From Obelidium mucronatum (lineage: Eukaryota; Chytridiomycota; Chytridiomycetes; Chytridiales; Chytriomycetaceae), in the NCBI GenBank assembly GCA_025765595.1, contig JAIVFH010000104.1, positions 1 through 64,000 of the forward strand: DNA of 64,000 nt, in the 5' to 3' direction. The number at the start of each line of letters is the position of its first letter. Position 1 is the stretch's first letter. Below the pieces are notes generated by a model, which was not told the origin of the DNA, made no database searches, and was given only the letters and a program-made list of their open reading frames with translations. A program made the position numbers and the translations under genes. Of this stretch, positions 1-9,270 are shown one piece after another.

Positions 1-590
1 ATCACAAAAACGTCTCAGTTACAAACTCTTCTTGTAAAACACTGTGCGGACTCGTATGCCCTTGTCCTTACACACGCATCATCTGGAATCAAGGTTGCGT
101 TTTCAGGAGATTGTCGTCCTTCTCCTCAGTTTGTACAGGCTGGAAAAGACTCGGATTTGGTGATTCATGAAGCAACGCTGGCGGATGAAATGAAAAAGGA
201 AGCGGTTGAGAAGAATCATTGTACTACAAACGAAGCAATTCAAATTGGAAAAAGGTATTTGGCAACTCTTTAATTTTGGAATTGTCATCAGTGTGCTGAC
301 AAATGTTTATGATTTGAAGCATGAACGCCAAGAATCTTCTCTTGACGCATTTTTCACAACGATACCCGAAACTTCCGGTTGTGGACATGAAAAAACATGT
401 ATCTGAGGACGGTGGCTTGGCTATTGGAGTCGCGTTCGACTCGATGCGGATCCGGTTGAAGGAGTTTAAGCAGTTGGAGACACTATACGGGCCATTGACA
501 ACGCTTTGGAGCGAAGTTGTGGAAGAGCAGGAGCAGGCAGAGGCGGCTGGGGAGGAACAGATGATGGGTGATGGGTTTGTGGAACTGTAA
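1..590 (+). CDS. TRZ1: tRNase Z, long form (C-terminal part, 5' truncated by window)
   Basis: Seen: reading starts in frame at base 1; exon 1..254, intron 255..319 (GT-AG), exon 320..590 ending in TAA. The first exon carries the metallo-beta-lactamase part with AFSGDCRPS, then the HEAT block (VIHEATLADE). After the intron comes the LLTHFSQRYPK block. These are the C-terminal metal-binding motifs of the ELAC2/Trz1 long tRNase Z. Known role: endonuclease removing 3' trailers from pre-tRNAs in nucleus and mitochondria; the C-terminal half holds the zinc site. The acidic, poorly conserved tail (EEQEQAEAAGEEQ) is ordinary. The N-terminal half lies outside the window. The identification is secure; only the exact splice junction (GK-S-MNAK) is inferred. 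Confidence 0.9.
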
Positions 591-665
591 AGTCTATAAA
601 TAGATTTTTCGCTTTTTTTTGTTGCTGTGCCGACTTTTTTTATTTTGGTGGCTGAAGAAACAAGC

Positions 666-1967
666 ATGACAATCACAGACGACCAACAGTTTTTGCAATC
701 TCGAACAAGTTCGTCAGCAACTGTAGTTGGTTCGCTTGTAGCAAGACCCGAAGTAGACAATCTGAGATCAGAAAGGCCACTGTCATTCGCCATTGATTTG
801 ATTGAAGCTTGGGACGTGGATGGTGATGCTACATTGCCCAATTCCAAGCGGAAGAGTTCTTCAGCCTTATCTACTCAGGACATGTTTGCTTCAAAGTTGC
901 TCTCTAAGGTGAGAATACTGTCTTGGCAAATGTTGATTCGACTGGAGAAATCAACCACTCAAACAAACCCACATTCACAGCAAGCTGAATATAATCCAAT
1001 TGATTCTTCGAGCAGTGGAATGAAACATGCAGCTGCCTTGTTGGATGATGATTCAAGTTCCGATGTTTACAAACAGCCTCGACTCGTGTCACATCAGAAG
1101 ACTATCTGCTGTGGTGTGTTGGGACTGTTGATTCTTCTTGGTGTCGTTTTGCTTGCAGCGAGAGAAAAGTTGAATGCACCGCCATCAAACAGCGGAACGG
1201 CTGGTCTTGTCAATGATTCAATTTCTCCTTTGGTCTCGACTCAGACTGTTTCTGCAGCGACTAGAACCAACACTGCGGCATCCTCTTCATCTGCATTCAC
1301 AAGCGCGAGTACCAGCAGCTCATCGTCTACGTCAACAATCCCGCCAACCACCACTACCTTGTTGACAACGACAACAACAATAACAACTACAGAATCCCCA
1401 ATCCCACCAGCTCCAAAATCAGGAACAATCGCAAGCCTAGTTTCCCGAGAAACATTCGACCGCGCCGTATCTTACTGCACAGGACACTGGGGAATGTACG
1501 ATTCCGTCATCTCTGGATTCTCTGCCCCACTTGCAGGCGGCCTCCCCGAACTCTCCCTCCTCCTCGGAAACCTTGCTTGGGAATCCGGCGGCTTCAGTCA
1601 CACCAAAGAACAAGCCTGTCAAGACGGTTCCTGTGCATACGGCTGGTACTACGGTCGAGGGTACCTCCAACTGACATGGCAAGCAAATTACCAAGCGGCT
1701 GCAGATTTCCTGGGGAGACCCGAGATTGCGAGTAACCCAGATTTAGTTTCGAATGACGAATACACGAATTGGCAGGTTGTGGAGTGGTATTGGATGCAGA
1801 AAGTGAGTCCAGTGCTTCAAGCGGATGGGTTTACGATTGGGGCGAGTGTTAAGGCGATTAATGGAGGGATTGAGTGTGGCGGGAATGTGTGGGGTGGGAG
1901 GATTAATTTTATTCAGTGTTTTGCGAATCAGTTGGGGGGCTATGTAGATTCGAATTCTTGGTGTTGA
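666..1967 (+). CDS. Type II membrane-anchored GH19 chitinase (433 aa)
   Basis: Seen: uninterrupted ORF. The in-frame codon at 627 is GTG, so the first ATG at 666 is taken as start. Residues ~1-146 are hydrophilic and have no signal peptide. A single hydrophobic segment (CCGVLGLLILLGVVLLAA, ~147-165) is followed by a Ser/Thr-rich stalk, then a GH19 domain from ~252 to the end. The domain shows the catalytic-acid motif WESGGF, a second Glu in HTKEQAC, the YYGRGYLQLTW signature and INGGIECGG. Known family role: GH19 enzymes hydrolyse beta-1,4-GlcNAc chitin by inversion. Inference: a type II protein with its catalytic domain outside the plasma membrane, acting on the cell's own wall or cyst wall. 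A longer paralogue with the same layout sits at 54433-56190. Confidence 0.88.
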   Translation: MTITDDQQFLQSRTSSSATVVGSLVARPEVDNLRSERPLSFAIDLIEAWDVDGDATLPNSKRKSSSALSTQDMFASKLLSKVRILSWQMLIRLEKSTTQTNPHSQQAEYNPIDSSSSGMKHAAALLDDDSSSDVYKQPRLVSHQKTICCGVLGLLILLGVVLLAAREKLNAPPSNSGTAGLVNDSISPLVSTQTVSAATRTNTAASSSSAFTSASTSSSSSTSTIPPTTTTLLTTTTTITTTESPIPPAPKSGTIASLVSRETFDRAVSYCTGHWGMYDSVISGFSAPLAGGLPELSLLLGNLAWESGGFSHTKEQACQDGSCAYGWYYGRGYLQLTWQANYQAAADFLGRPEIASNPDLVSNDEYTNWQVVEWYWMQKVSPVLQADGFTIGASVKAINGGIECGGNVWGGRINFIQCFANQLGGYVDSNSWC

Positions 1968-2225
1968 TACTATTTTTTTATTTCTTTTTGAGCATTTTCG
2001 CACATTGCAGCGTATCATTTTTTTTCAGTATCTTGCTTATATCTATATATCATATATAAATTCGAAGTACTTTTATTTATTGTTTGAAGATCAGCGTGGC
2101 GGATTATTACCGAGCGGTATCTCGGCGCTTCTTCAGTTTGTCACTTCATCTTGACAATTTTTGTCAGTGAAAAAACATTCAAATACCAGCATTCGCCCTC
2201 TTCAAATCCAGTTTCTAAAGAGCAG

Positions 2226-4693
2226 ATGAACAACAAAACATGTTTGGCACTTGTCGTCGTACTCATACGCGCGGCATGGGCAGCGTCAATTGATGTAGTC
2301 CCAGCCCCAATCTCCGACTGGATGACGTCATCCTCAACAGCAGCGAGCTCAATCAAAAACGTACCCTCAAATGGATCCCGTCTAGACAGCAATCCCCCTT
2401 CGTTCTGGTGGAATGGATTCCATACTGGCACTCAAACGCAATACCAATTCGACATATGGATTGGTAACTGCTCATGGCAGTGGTCCGCTGCAAACCTCAC
2501 CAAAAACTACCTCCTGCTTCCCTTTGAGCTCCCAACGAACCAAAGCTACGTCTGGCGCATCACAAAGACTCGTGTGGGATACCCACCTGCGATTAGCGCA
2601 AACCGGACCTTTGAAATGCTGGCCACCTCTCAATCCATTGGGCTTTTACCTTCTAATCTGACACTGTACGTGAGTCAACAGCCACATCCTCGGCTTGTAC
2701 CAAACAACTTGACACGTGCGAAATACTTGGCTTCATACTCAGGCAGTGGGTTCCCGAAACGCGTCGCCAATCTCGCGTGGTGGTACGCTGCCCACATCAA
2801 CGACACGTTAATGCAAGACGTGAACGTGACGTCTGCTGATTTTGCACCCGGCTCCCCCTGAATGGGCCGCGTTTCTCTCCAAACTGGCCAACGATGTCTC
2901 CAAACAAACATTTGGAATCTACAACTACGCGTGGAGTGTTTGGATGGATCCGACGAATTCTGTGAATATGAATGAACTGCGTCGTAGAATTAGAGCTATT
3001 ACTGCGTTTAATGTGACAGGGGCAACGTCGGCCGTCAGCCAAGATCAAACAAATCGTGATATTATGATGTCATTGGCTATGGCGTTTGATATTATGAAGG
3101 ATAATTTGACTACAACGGAGCGTGCGGCTGTCGTGGAAACTGCGAGACTTCGTGGAAACCAGGTATAGTATCTTTTGTTGGTCTTTCTCTTTTCAATAAT
3201 CTTCTAAATTAAAAAGTTTTGACAAAGGTATACAACAACGGAGCTGAAACAAAAAGTCTTTTGAAGGACCCATACGATAGCCATGGTGCAAATACTCTGG
3301 GATTCCTGGCTTGTACTGCATTAGCCATGGTTGGAGAGTTCCCTGAGGCCAGTTTATGGTTGGAAGAAACGTTACCCATGTACATGGCTTTGTACAGTAC
3401 ATGGGGAGCAGAAGATGGCGGCTTTGGAAACGGCCTTGGATACGCGTTTTTCAACGCCACAGATAGTGGGCAAAGATGGACATGGATGAGTAGCGGAGCA
3501 AATGTCAATATTGTTGCCAAACAATGGATTCGAAACTGGCCATTGCAATTCATTTACTTTTCCCCTCCTTATGCGGAAACTATTGGAGTAGGTTTTGGTG
3601 ATAGTGGCGAGATGGATTCCACGACTGGGTATCAAGGATTGGTTTGCGCGTCAGTTATATCGCGGATTTTTGGGGATTCTACTACAATCTTGACTGCCAA
3701 GCAGAGAAATCTGTATCAGTGGTACTGCGACCGCATTTTGTATCCCAACAACGACGATCGTTGGAATGGCCACATCTGGGTTGCTCCCTTTGTTGTGAAT
3801 GCCAGCTTGACTGACATCGCCATGAACGCCACTGGTTACCCTTCAAGCATTCATCTACAGCAAATTGGTTGGGTTGCACTGCATTCCTCTTTATTCAGCA
3901 AGAATCGAACGTCCCTCTACTTTCGAGCGTCATCTATTGGGTCGTATAATCACAACAACGCAGACCAACTGTGTTTCACGCTTTCTCACCGTGGCCGCTC
4001 GATTCTCATTTCTAGTGGTTACTATGACTACTACGGGTCAGGACAACATTATAACTGGCGTAAGCAAACCAAAGCGCAGTCCGGTAGTGTTACTTTGAGC
4101 AATGACCAAGGGCAAAAAATCAATAGCATAACCGCTACTGTTTCATCTCGCAGTTTCAAACCTCAGACAATTATGATGCAGTTACTGCAACTGCTCTTGA
4201 CGCCTATAACGATGGCTTCAGTGCCAGCTCAAAGCCTCTTACACGCGCAACACGTAGCATCGTATACCTCCGGAAAACCAACCAATACATTATATTTGAC
4301 CAGTTCAACGCAACAAAACCACAAAACTGGACTTGGAATTTCCATTCCTACCGTCCAGTCATTGAACGAGGAGGTGGACGCGGCGTTCTGATCGAATCAG
4401 GAAACGCAACTGTTTGCCTTCGCCTTGTGTCTCCAGCGAATGGGCAAGGACTCTTGTTTTCCCAAACAACCGCGTTTCCCGCAAATGCACAGACGAGTTT
4501 GGCAAATCAGACTCACGCGCGTTGGACAGTTTCTGCCCCAAGTGTTTCGTTTGCTCTGGTTGTTGTTGTGGATCCAGATTGTTCGGATGTTGCGCTTGTG
4601 GGTGAAGCAGATATTCCCATGACTCGGGCCATTCGAGTTCCCAATACTTCTACGGTTATAGCTTTTGATGGGAATATGTTGCAGGAAGTTTAA
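2226..4693 (+). CDS. Secreted heparinase II/III-like polysaccharide lyase, frameshifted
   Basis: Seen: ATG at 2226 opens a signal peptide (MNNKTCLALVVVLIRAAWA). An Ig-like N-terminal segment (FDIWIGNCSWQWS), the HPRLV linker, an alpha/alpha toroid region and a C-terminal beta-rich region follow, the order seen in DUF4962/heparinase II-III-like lyases. Intron 3163..3227 joins RGNQ to VYNNGAE cleanly. Two single-base frame changes break the reading. One lies in a T4 run at 2840-2843, where removing one T gives SADLHPAPPEWAAF. The other is near 4163-4166, after which the coding frame resumes as DNYDAVTATALDAYNDG and runs to TAA at 4693. Known role: beta-elimination of uronic-acid polysaccharides; the substrate here cannot be read. 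Many Asn-X-Ser/Thr sites fit secretion. It is either a young pseudogene or a gene with sequencing indels. Confidence 0.72.
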
Positions 4694-4759
4694 GACAAGT
4701 GACGAATAAACACTTTCTTTCATTGTATTTACGCCTGATTTTGAGCTATATTTATACCC

Positions 4760-6358
4760 CTAAAGTCTCTCAAAACACAACATCACATGTTGTTTAACTA
4801 CAATGTCGTGGATGTCGGTATTGGGCTTGCTGCACCAATGCCTATACCCACCACTCAACGCGTGCTTAATAATACCAATATCAAGATATTTCAAGCTATA
4901 ACCTTGAGATATAAAAGCTACTAACGTATCAATCCCATACTGCCCAAAATATGAGGATTTAGGTTCCTCATGCTCTGTTATTCCCAAAAAAACCCAACCA
5001 CCCTTGGATTGCACACGAGAAGCTGATAACATGAATTGCATAACTAACTGATGCGTTGAGCCAGTCTTCCATGGACAGTTGAATAATATGGCCGCGTCAG
5101 GAGGTAAGCCATACATGGAAAGTTCTCCAATATTTGTTGCATCAATATATGAAAATTGATAAGCTTGAATTCCTACCACCTGAGGGGCCGTTCAACTTGG
5201 AGAAATAACAATCTTTGGCGGATAATTCTCTCTTGGAATCATGGAGAGTAAAGCCGCTTCAAAAGAACCAGTCCCAGCTCCAACAGACATCCATGATTTT
5301 CTCCCGTTGACAAAAAAGGACCACGCAAAGCTTGTTGTGATTGAAATATTGTTGACTGCAACCGAGTTCTCCAAGAGTTTTTGTAGTGTAACAAGACCAT
5401 TACACTTCCCCACGTTTCGGAGAAATAGCTGCGTGTCAGGATTATTAAAATTATCTGACACTATGCAAATCAAGTTCGCAAGCGCAATATCCCATTTTGA
5501 TATATAGTGGCTTTCCAAAATGGCATCACACAATTGCTTTTTAAACAGCCTGATTTGGTTTTCACTTTGGCTAAATATGACCGCAGCCGTCTGTTCAGCC
5601 AGCACAGCCCGTTTTGTTTCATCATTCAGTTGCAATTGAAGTTCCCCGATCTTGGAGTCCTTGATAGATTCTACCTTGCGCAAAGCTTCTCTAGCCTGCT
5701 GTTCGGCCAGCAGTGTCCGACGATTTTCATCATTTAGTTGCGAATGAAGTTCACTGATCTTGGATTCCTTCTCAGAAACCAGAATTGTAGAATCCTTAAG
5801 CTGGCGTCTAGCGTCTGCAGTCGTCTGTTCAGCCACCAGTGTCCGGCTCTTTTCATCATTCAGTTGCGAATGAAGTTCACTGATCTTGGATTCCTTCTCA
5901 GAAACCAGAATTGCAGAATCCTTCATCTGGCGTAAAGCGTCTGCAGTCTTCTGTTCAGCCACCAGTGTCTGGCGCTTTTCATCACCCAGCTGCTTTTCAA
6001 GTTCACGGATCTTGGAATCCTTCAGGTTGGTAGAGTCCTTAAACTGGCGCAGTTGCTCTTGAAGTTCATTGATCTTGGCGTCCTTGTAATAAATCAATTC
6101 ATTCTTGGCGCGAATAAAGTCATGAAGGCTAGAAATGATGTCGTGGTCAATGTTGATGGGTTTCGATGGTTGGAGGCTGAGGGAATGGAGCTGGTCTGAA
6201 ATCCCATCAAGTGTCTTGTCTGGATCTTCGGTGGTGACTGCATCATTGTTGTCAGCAGAGGATTGAGTGGATGCATTGTCTTGATCCACGAAGGATTGTG
6301 TGTCGGCGAGGGTCGCTTTAAGGTCAGAGGCATCGCGCGGCTGTTGAATTGGCTCCAT
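4760..6358 (-). CDS. Coiled-coil protein with Rossmann methyltransferase-like C-terminus
   Basis: Seen: ATG at 6358 (the upstream in-frame codon is GTG). Residues ~60-240 are heptad-rich coiled coil made of ~42-residue near-repeats (KESKISELHSQLNDE...), repeated at DNA level. The C-terminal half has a glycine-rich SAM-type motif VGAGTGSFEAA and an FNCPWKT motif resembling motif IV of N6-type methyltransferases. An in-frame TGA interrupts the ORF. A 30-nt GT...AG segment (5180..5209) contains it, and removing that segment gives PPKIVVGIQAY, a natural strand after motif I. With that segment excised the protein is 522 aa. Family and substrate are not recognised. The methyltransferase call rests on fold-like motifs only. 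The gene could instead be a pseudogene with a nonsense codon. Confidence 0.55.
5730..5965 (-). repeat. ~126-bp near-identical coiled-coil coding repeats
   Basis: Within the coiled-coil gene, the block encoding SKISELHSQLNDE...LVSEKE occurs about every 126 bp (42 codons), with two copies almost identical at DNA level and flanking copies more diverged. This points to recent internal duplication or gene conversion. Confidence 0.7.
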
Positions 6359-6510
6359 TTTTGTAGAATAATTGATCACATGTCCAGAAACAATTCAACG
6401 TTTCGAACTTTACAAAAAGGTATTTGCAAAAGAACTTGATTCCGTCGTCAAAGAGAGCAACTGTTCTGGACATACTGGTTGGTTTTTTCTTTCTTTTAAG
6501 ACTGAAAAAA

Positions 6511-6582
6511 TAGCACCGGCAAGTTTCGATCTTGCGACCTTTGAGTTATGAGCCCAACGATCTTCCGCTGATCTACGGTGCT
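6511..6582 (-). tRNA. tRNA-Met (CAT), initiator type
   Basis: Seen on the minus strand: a 72-nt cloverleaf with acceptor stem AGCACCG/CGGTGCT, anticodon loop CTCATAA (CAT) and T-arm GCAAG-ATCGAAA-CTTGC. Initiator hallmarks are the A1:U72 pair, A54 in place of T54 with A60 (ATCGAAA loop) and the G29-G31 run in the anticodon stem. A T6 tract directly downstream fits Pol III termination. Oddity: the three G:C pairs of the initiator stem are G-C, G-U, G-C. No intron. It is the only tRNA found in the window. Confidence 0.93.
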
Positions 6583-6891
6583 ATATATTTCTTGACATAT
6601 TTAGTACTTTATAATCCTAATTGTTACAATTCCACCAACAATGGCATATAACCGCTTACGCATACAACTCCATGCAAGCAATTAGATTGCATCCAATAGA
6701 AACAAAGCCAGACGGCAGATAAAGCTTTTCTTGCACAGTTTATGTATTCAGCTCTACGCAAGCAGTTCTTTGCACTGCATCTATGATCTTCACAATCTCA
6801 AAGATGCAGAAAAGGATTGTTGATTTGTAACAGCACTTACTAATGTTGATTCTTTGAAATCTGAAATCGGCAGTACAAGCTCATTTAGCAA
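6583..6891. other. Intergenic, tRNA to surface-protein gene
   Basis: AT-rich spacer of about 309 bp. It holds the 5' flank of the initiator tRNA and the upstream region of the gene at 6892. No ORF or clear repeat seen; no obvious TATA box assigned. Confidence 0.5.
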
Positions 6892-7749
6892 ATGGCAGCA
6901 AACACGACTGCATCGACAAGCAGCAGCCTCCTCGCGCTCCTCGCCCCGTCAGTCACGCTGCCAGACATTGACCCCGCAACGAACGCAGCATGCGTCGGGG
7001 GCACGCTTGCCTTCAACGTAGCGATCGCCAGTCTGGCGGCGCTGCAAAACAGCAGCGGCGTTTTTCTGTACGTCGAAGTGCGCGGCGCCGACGCGGCGGC
7101 GGCGACTGCGGCGGGGCTTGTGCGGCGCAAGGGCGCGTCGAAGGGCAGCGCGAGCGGCAGCAGGAGCGGGTCGGCGGCGTCGGGAACAGCGGGTTCTTCG
7201 CCGAAGGGCGGCGTCGGCGGCAGCACGAGCGCGACTACTTTCTCGGGGACAAGAAGCCCCGGGTACTCGCCGCCACCGCCGTACACTGCGGCCCGGTCAA
7301 GCAGCTCGTTCCCGCGCGTGTCTTACCTGGGCGCATATTACCCGATCTACATGTACCACCCGTTCATGTACCCGTATCCAGTCTACTACCACTACCCATA
7401 CTACAGCGGTCAAGTCTCGCAACCCATCAGAATCTCCAACGAGACGGTTACAAGAAATGACACCGTGTACGATGCGCTTCCAGCAACATTGCTGACTACG
7501 TTTTACAAGGGTGCAGCTGTGCCACTCGCAACAGGCTGGTGGGACAATATTCCTATTGAAATGGTGGGACATGTCTATCAATTGCGTGTCAACTTTTTCT
7601 ATGAAAAGGATGGCAACTTAAGTACAGATGCAATGCCGTTTGTGACAAGTCAGTATTTCGGTATTTCAGATTGTAGTGATTCGGGCGGGAGCCATGTTGG
7701 TGCAATTGGAACTTGGTTGATGTTTTTGATTGTTTTACTCTCTTTGTGA
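6892..7749 (+). CDS. Lineage-specific surface-protein family, member 1 (285 aa)
   Basis: Not a family I recognise. Seen: single exon. The N-terminal block (SVTLPDIDPATN..CVGGTLAFN..IASL..VFLYVEVRGAD) is followed by LVRRK and a Gly/Ser/Ala/Lys low-complexity linker. A Tyr/Pro/His stretch (YPIYMYHPFMYPYPVYYHYP) leads into a C-terminal block (NETVTRNDTVYDALPATLL..TGWWDNIP..GHVYQLRVNFFYEKDGN..SQYFGISDC) and a hydrophobic tail (TWLMFLIVLLSL). No N-terminal signal peptide is visible, although the sequons and tail suggest a membrane or GPI-type protein. The basic VRRK before the linker could be a kexin site (inference). Two paralogues occur at 7970-9178 and 31688-32692. The first ~400 bp are strikingly GC-rich compared with the rest. 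Confidence 0.75.
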   Translation: MAANTTASTSSSLLALLAPSVTLPDIDPATNAACVGGTLAFNVAIASLAALQNSSGVFLYVEVRGADAAAATAAGLVRRKGASKGSASGSRSGSAASGTAGSSPKGGVGGSTSATTFSGTRSPGYSPPPPYTAARSSSSFPRVSYLGAYYPIYMYHPFMYPYPVYYHYPYYSGQVSQPIRISNETVTRNDTVYDALPATLLTTFYKGAAVPLATGWWDNIPIEMVGHVYQLRVNFFYEKDGNLSTDAMPFVTSQYFGISDCSDSGGSHVGAIGTWLMFLIVLLSL

Positions 7750-7969
7750 TTGTTCGCTGCACTGTAATAATCCGTAATAATGATATACATGTATTCTGTG
7801 TTTTGAATCAGCCCCCAATAATTGAACTTGGACGGAGTGGATAAGTTTGCCGTCTATTACTTTGAACTTTTCCAGTGTGGATGTAGAAATTTTGGTTCGA
7901 CTCCTGTACACCAAAGGGAAAAAAAAAACTGGAAAAGCGGCACCCAATTTAATTGGTCTTGACCCAATC

Positions 7970-9178
7970 ATGCACCTAAACACCAGCGCACTTGCCATCC
8001 TGGTGATCTTCTATTCCATTCCGGCGGCTCATGCGGCAGCAGCATCTACATTCTTCCAAACGATGGCGGCTCTCCTTGCTTCAACCAGCGGTACTTCCGC
8101 ACAACAGCCGTCTCAGATAAGCAACAAGGCGCCCATAGGCTCTTCCAATTCTTCTGCTTCTTCCTCTTCGCCAATCATTAGATTGCTTTCACCGTCCGTA
8201 ACGCTTCCGGATCTCAACCCGTCCACAAACTGCGCTTGCTCTGGGGGATGGCTTGGATTTAATCTCAACATCTCCAGTCTCGCAGCGATCCGAGACCCAA
8301 CGAATGGCCCTCTTTTCATGTACATTGAAGTTCGAGGAGCAGATGATATGATGCCAACCTCTTCGCCTTCAATAGTGAGGCGTGAGTTGGAGCGACGCAA
8401 GGGCGGAAAAGGCGGCGGCGGTGGCAGTAGTAAGGGCGGTGGCGGTGGCAAGAGCAGCAGTAGCTTCAGTTTTGGACGTAGCAGTGGAAGCGTGTCTGGA
8501 AAGAGCGGTGGCGGGTCAGGTGGAAGTAAAGGTGGGTTCGGTTTCTCCAGTGGAACAAGAAGTGCCGGCAGTCCTCCACCCTATGACCCACCCCCACCAT
8601 ACACCCCCTCCCGATCCTCAAGCTCTTATTCCTCTGTATCATATGGCGGCAACAACTACCCCCTTGTCATGAGCCATCCCGTCATGTACCCGCAACCAGT
8701 GTACTACCATTATCCAAGCAGTGGTGGGTACGGTGGGTATCATAACGCTGCACCAATCAAAGTGGTGAATGAATCTGTAACCAGAGGCGACAGTGTATAC
8801 GACGCGCTTCCAGTGACAAGCTTGGCAGCCTTCTTCAACGTCACCAACACAACTCTCGCAACCGGATGGTGGAATGACATTCCGTTGGAATTAGTCGGCC
8901 ACGTTTACCAGCTGCGAGTCAACTTTTTCTACGAAAAGGATATGAATTCAAGTTCAGACACGATGCCGTATGTCATGAGTCAGTATTTTGGAGTGTCGTC
9001 GTGTCCTGATAACAGGAGTTGGTGGGAGAAACTTGGGTTTTGGGGTCAGGCTGGGATTATTGCGGCTATTGTGATTGGGATACCTGTTGCTTGGATTGTG
9101 ATTCCTGCCTTGATTGACACAGTTAGAGATAAAGCCAAGAAAGCGGCAGCGGCGAAACTAAAAAATGGTGATGTATAA
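7970..9178 (+). CDS. Lineage-specific surface-protein family, member 2, with signal peptide and TM
   Basis: Seen: the in-frame codon at 7847 is TTG, so ATG at 7970 is preferred; it opens a convincing signal peptide (LNTSALAILVIFYSIPAAHA). The same two conserved blocks as member 1 follow (SVTLPDLNPSTNCACSGGWLGFN; ESVTRGDSVYDALPVTSL..GHVYQLRVNFFYEKD), separated by ELERRKGGKGGGGGSS-type low complexity and a PY/aromatic stretch. Unlike the others it ends in a true transmembrane helix (AGIIAAIVIGIPVAWIVIPALI) with a basic cytosolic tail (RDKAKKAAAAKLK). Tandem with member 1, same strand. Inference: type I plasma-membrane or vesicle protein whose two conserved halves lie outside the cell. Function unknown. 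GC content is lower than in members 1 and 3, so the copies have diverged in base composition. Confidence 0.78.
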   Translation: MHLNTSALAILVIFYSIPAAHAAAASTFFQTMAALLASTSGTSAQQPSQISNKAPIGSSNSSASSSSPIIRLLSPSVTLPDLNPSTNCACSGGWLGFNLNISSLAAIRDPTNGPLFMYIEVRGADDMMPTSSPSIVRRELERRKGGKGGGGGSSKGGGGGKSSSSFSFGRSSGSVSGKSGGGSGGSKGGFGFSSGTRSAGSPPPYDPPPPYTPSRSSSSYSSVSYGGNNYPLVMSHPVMYPQPVYYHYPSSGGYGGYHNAAPIKVVNESVTRGDSVYDALPVTSLAAFFNVTNTTLATGWWNDIPLELVGHVYQLRVNFFYEKDMNSSSDTMPYVMSQYFGVSSCPDNRSWWEKLGFWGQAGIIAAIVIGIPVAWIVIPALIDTVRDKAKKAAAAKLKNGDV

Positions 9179-9270
9179 AAGAAAAAGAGAGAGATTGGGT
9201 TTTATTCTATACAGTTTTTTTGTGATTTACGGTTTTATTCCATAAAAGGGTTTTTTTTTGGTTACCATAT

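Noticed and set aside
627..665. Upstream start of the first chitinase at 627
   Set aside because: The codon is GTG; a eukaryotic ATG is available in frame at 666. The same reasoning moved starts for the genes ending at 9178, 42742, 23269 and 4760.
5192..5194. In-frame TGA as selenocysteine or programmed readthrough
   Set aside because: No SECIS-like structure seen, and the TGA lies inside a GT...AG segment whose removal gives a better protein.
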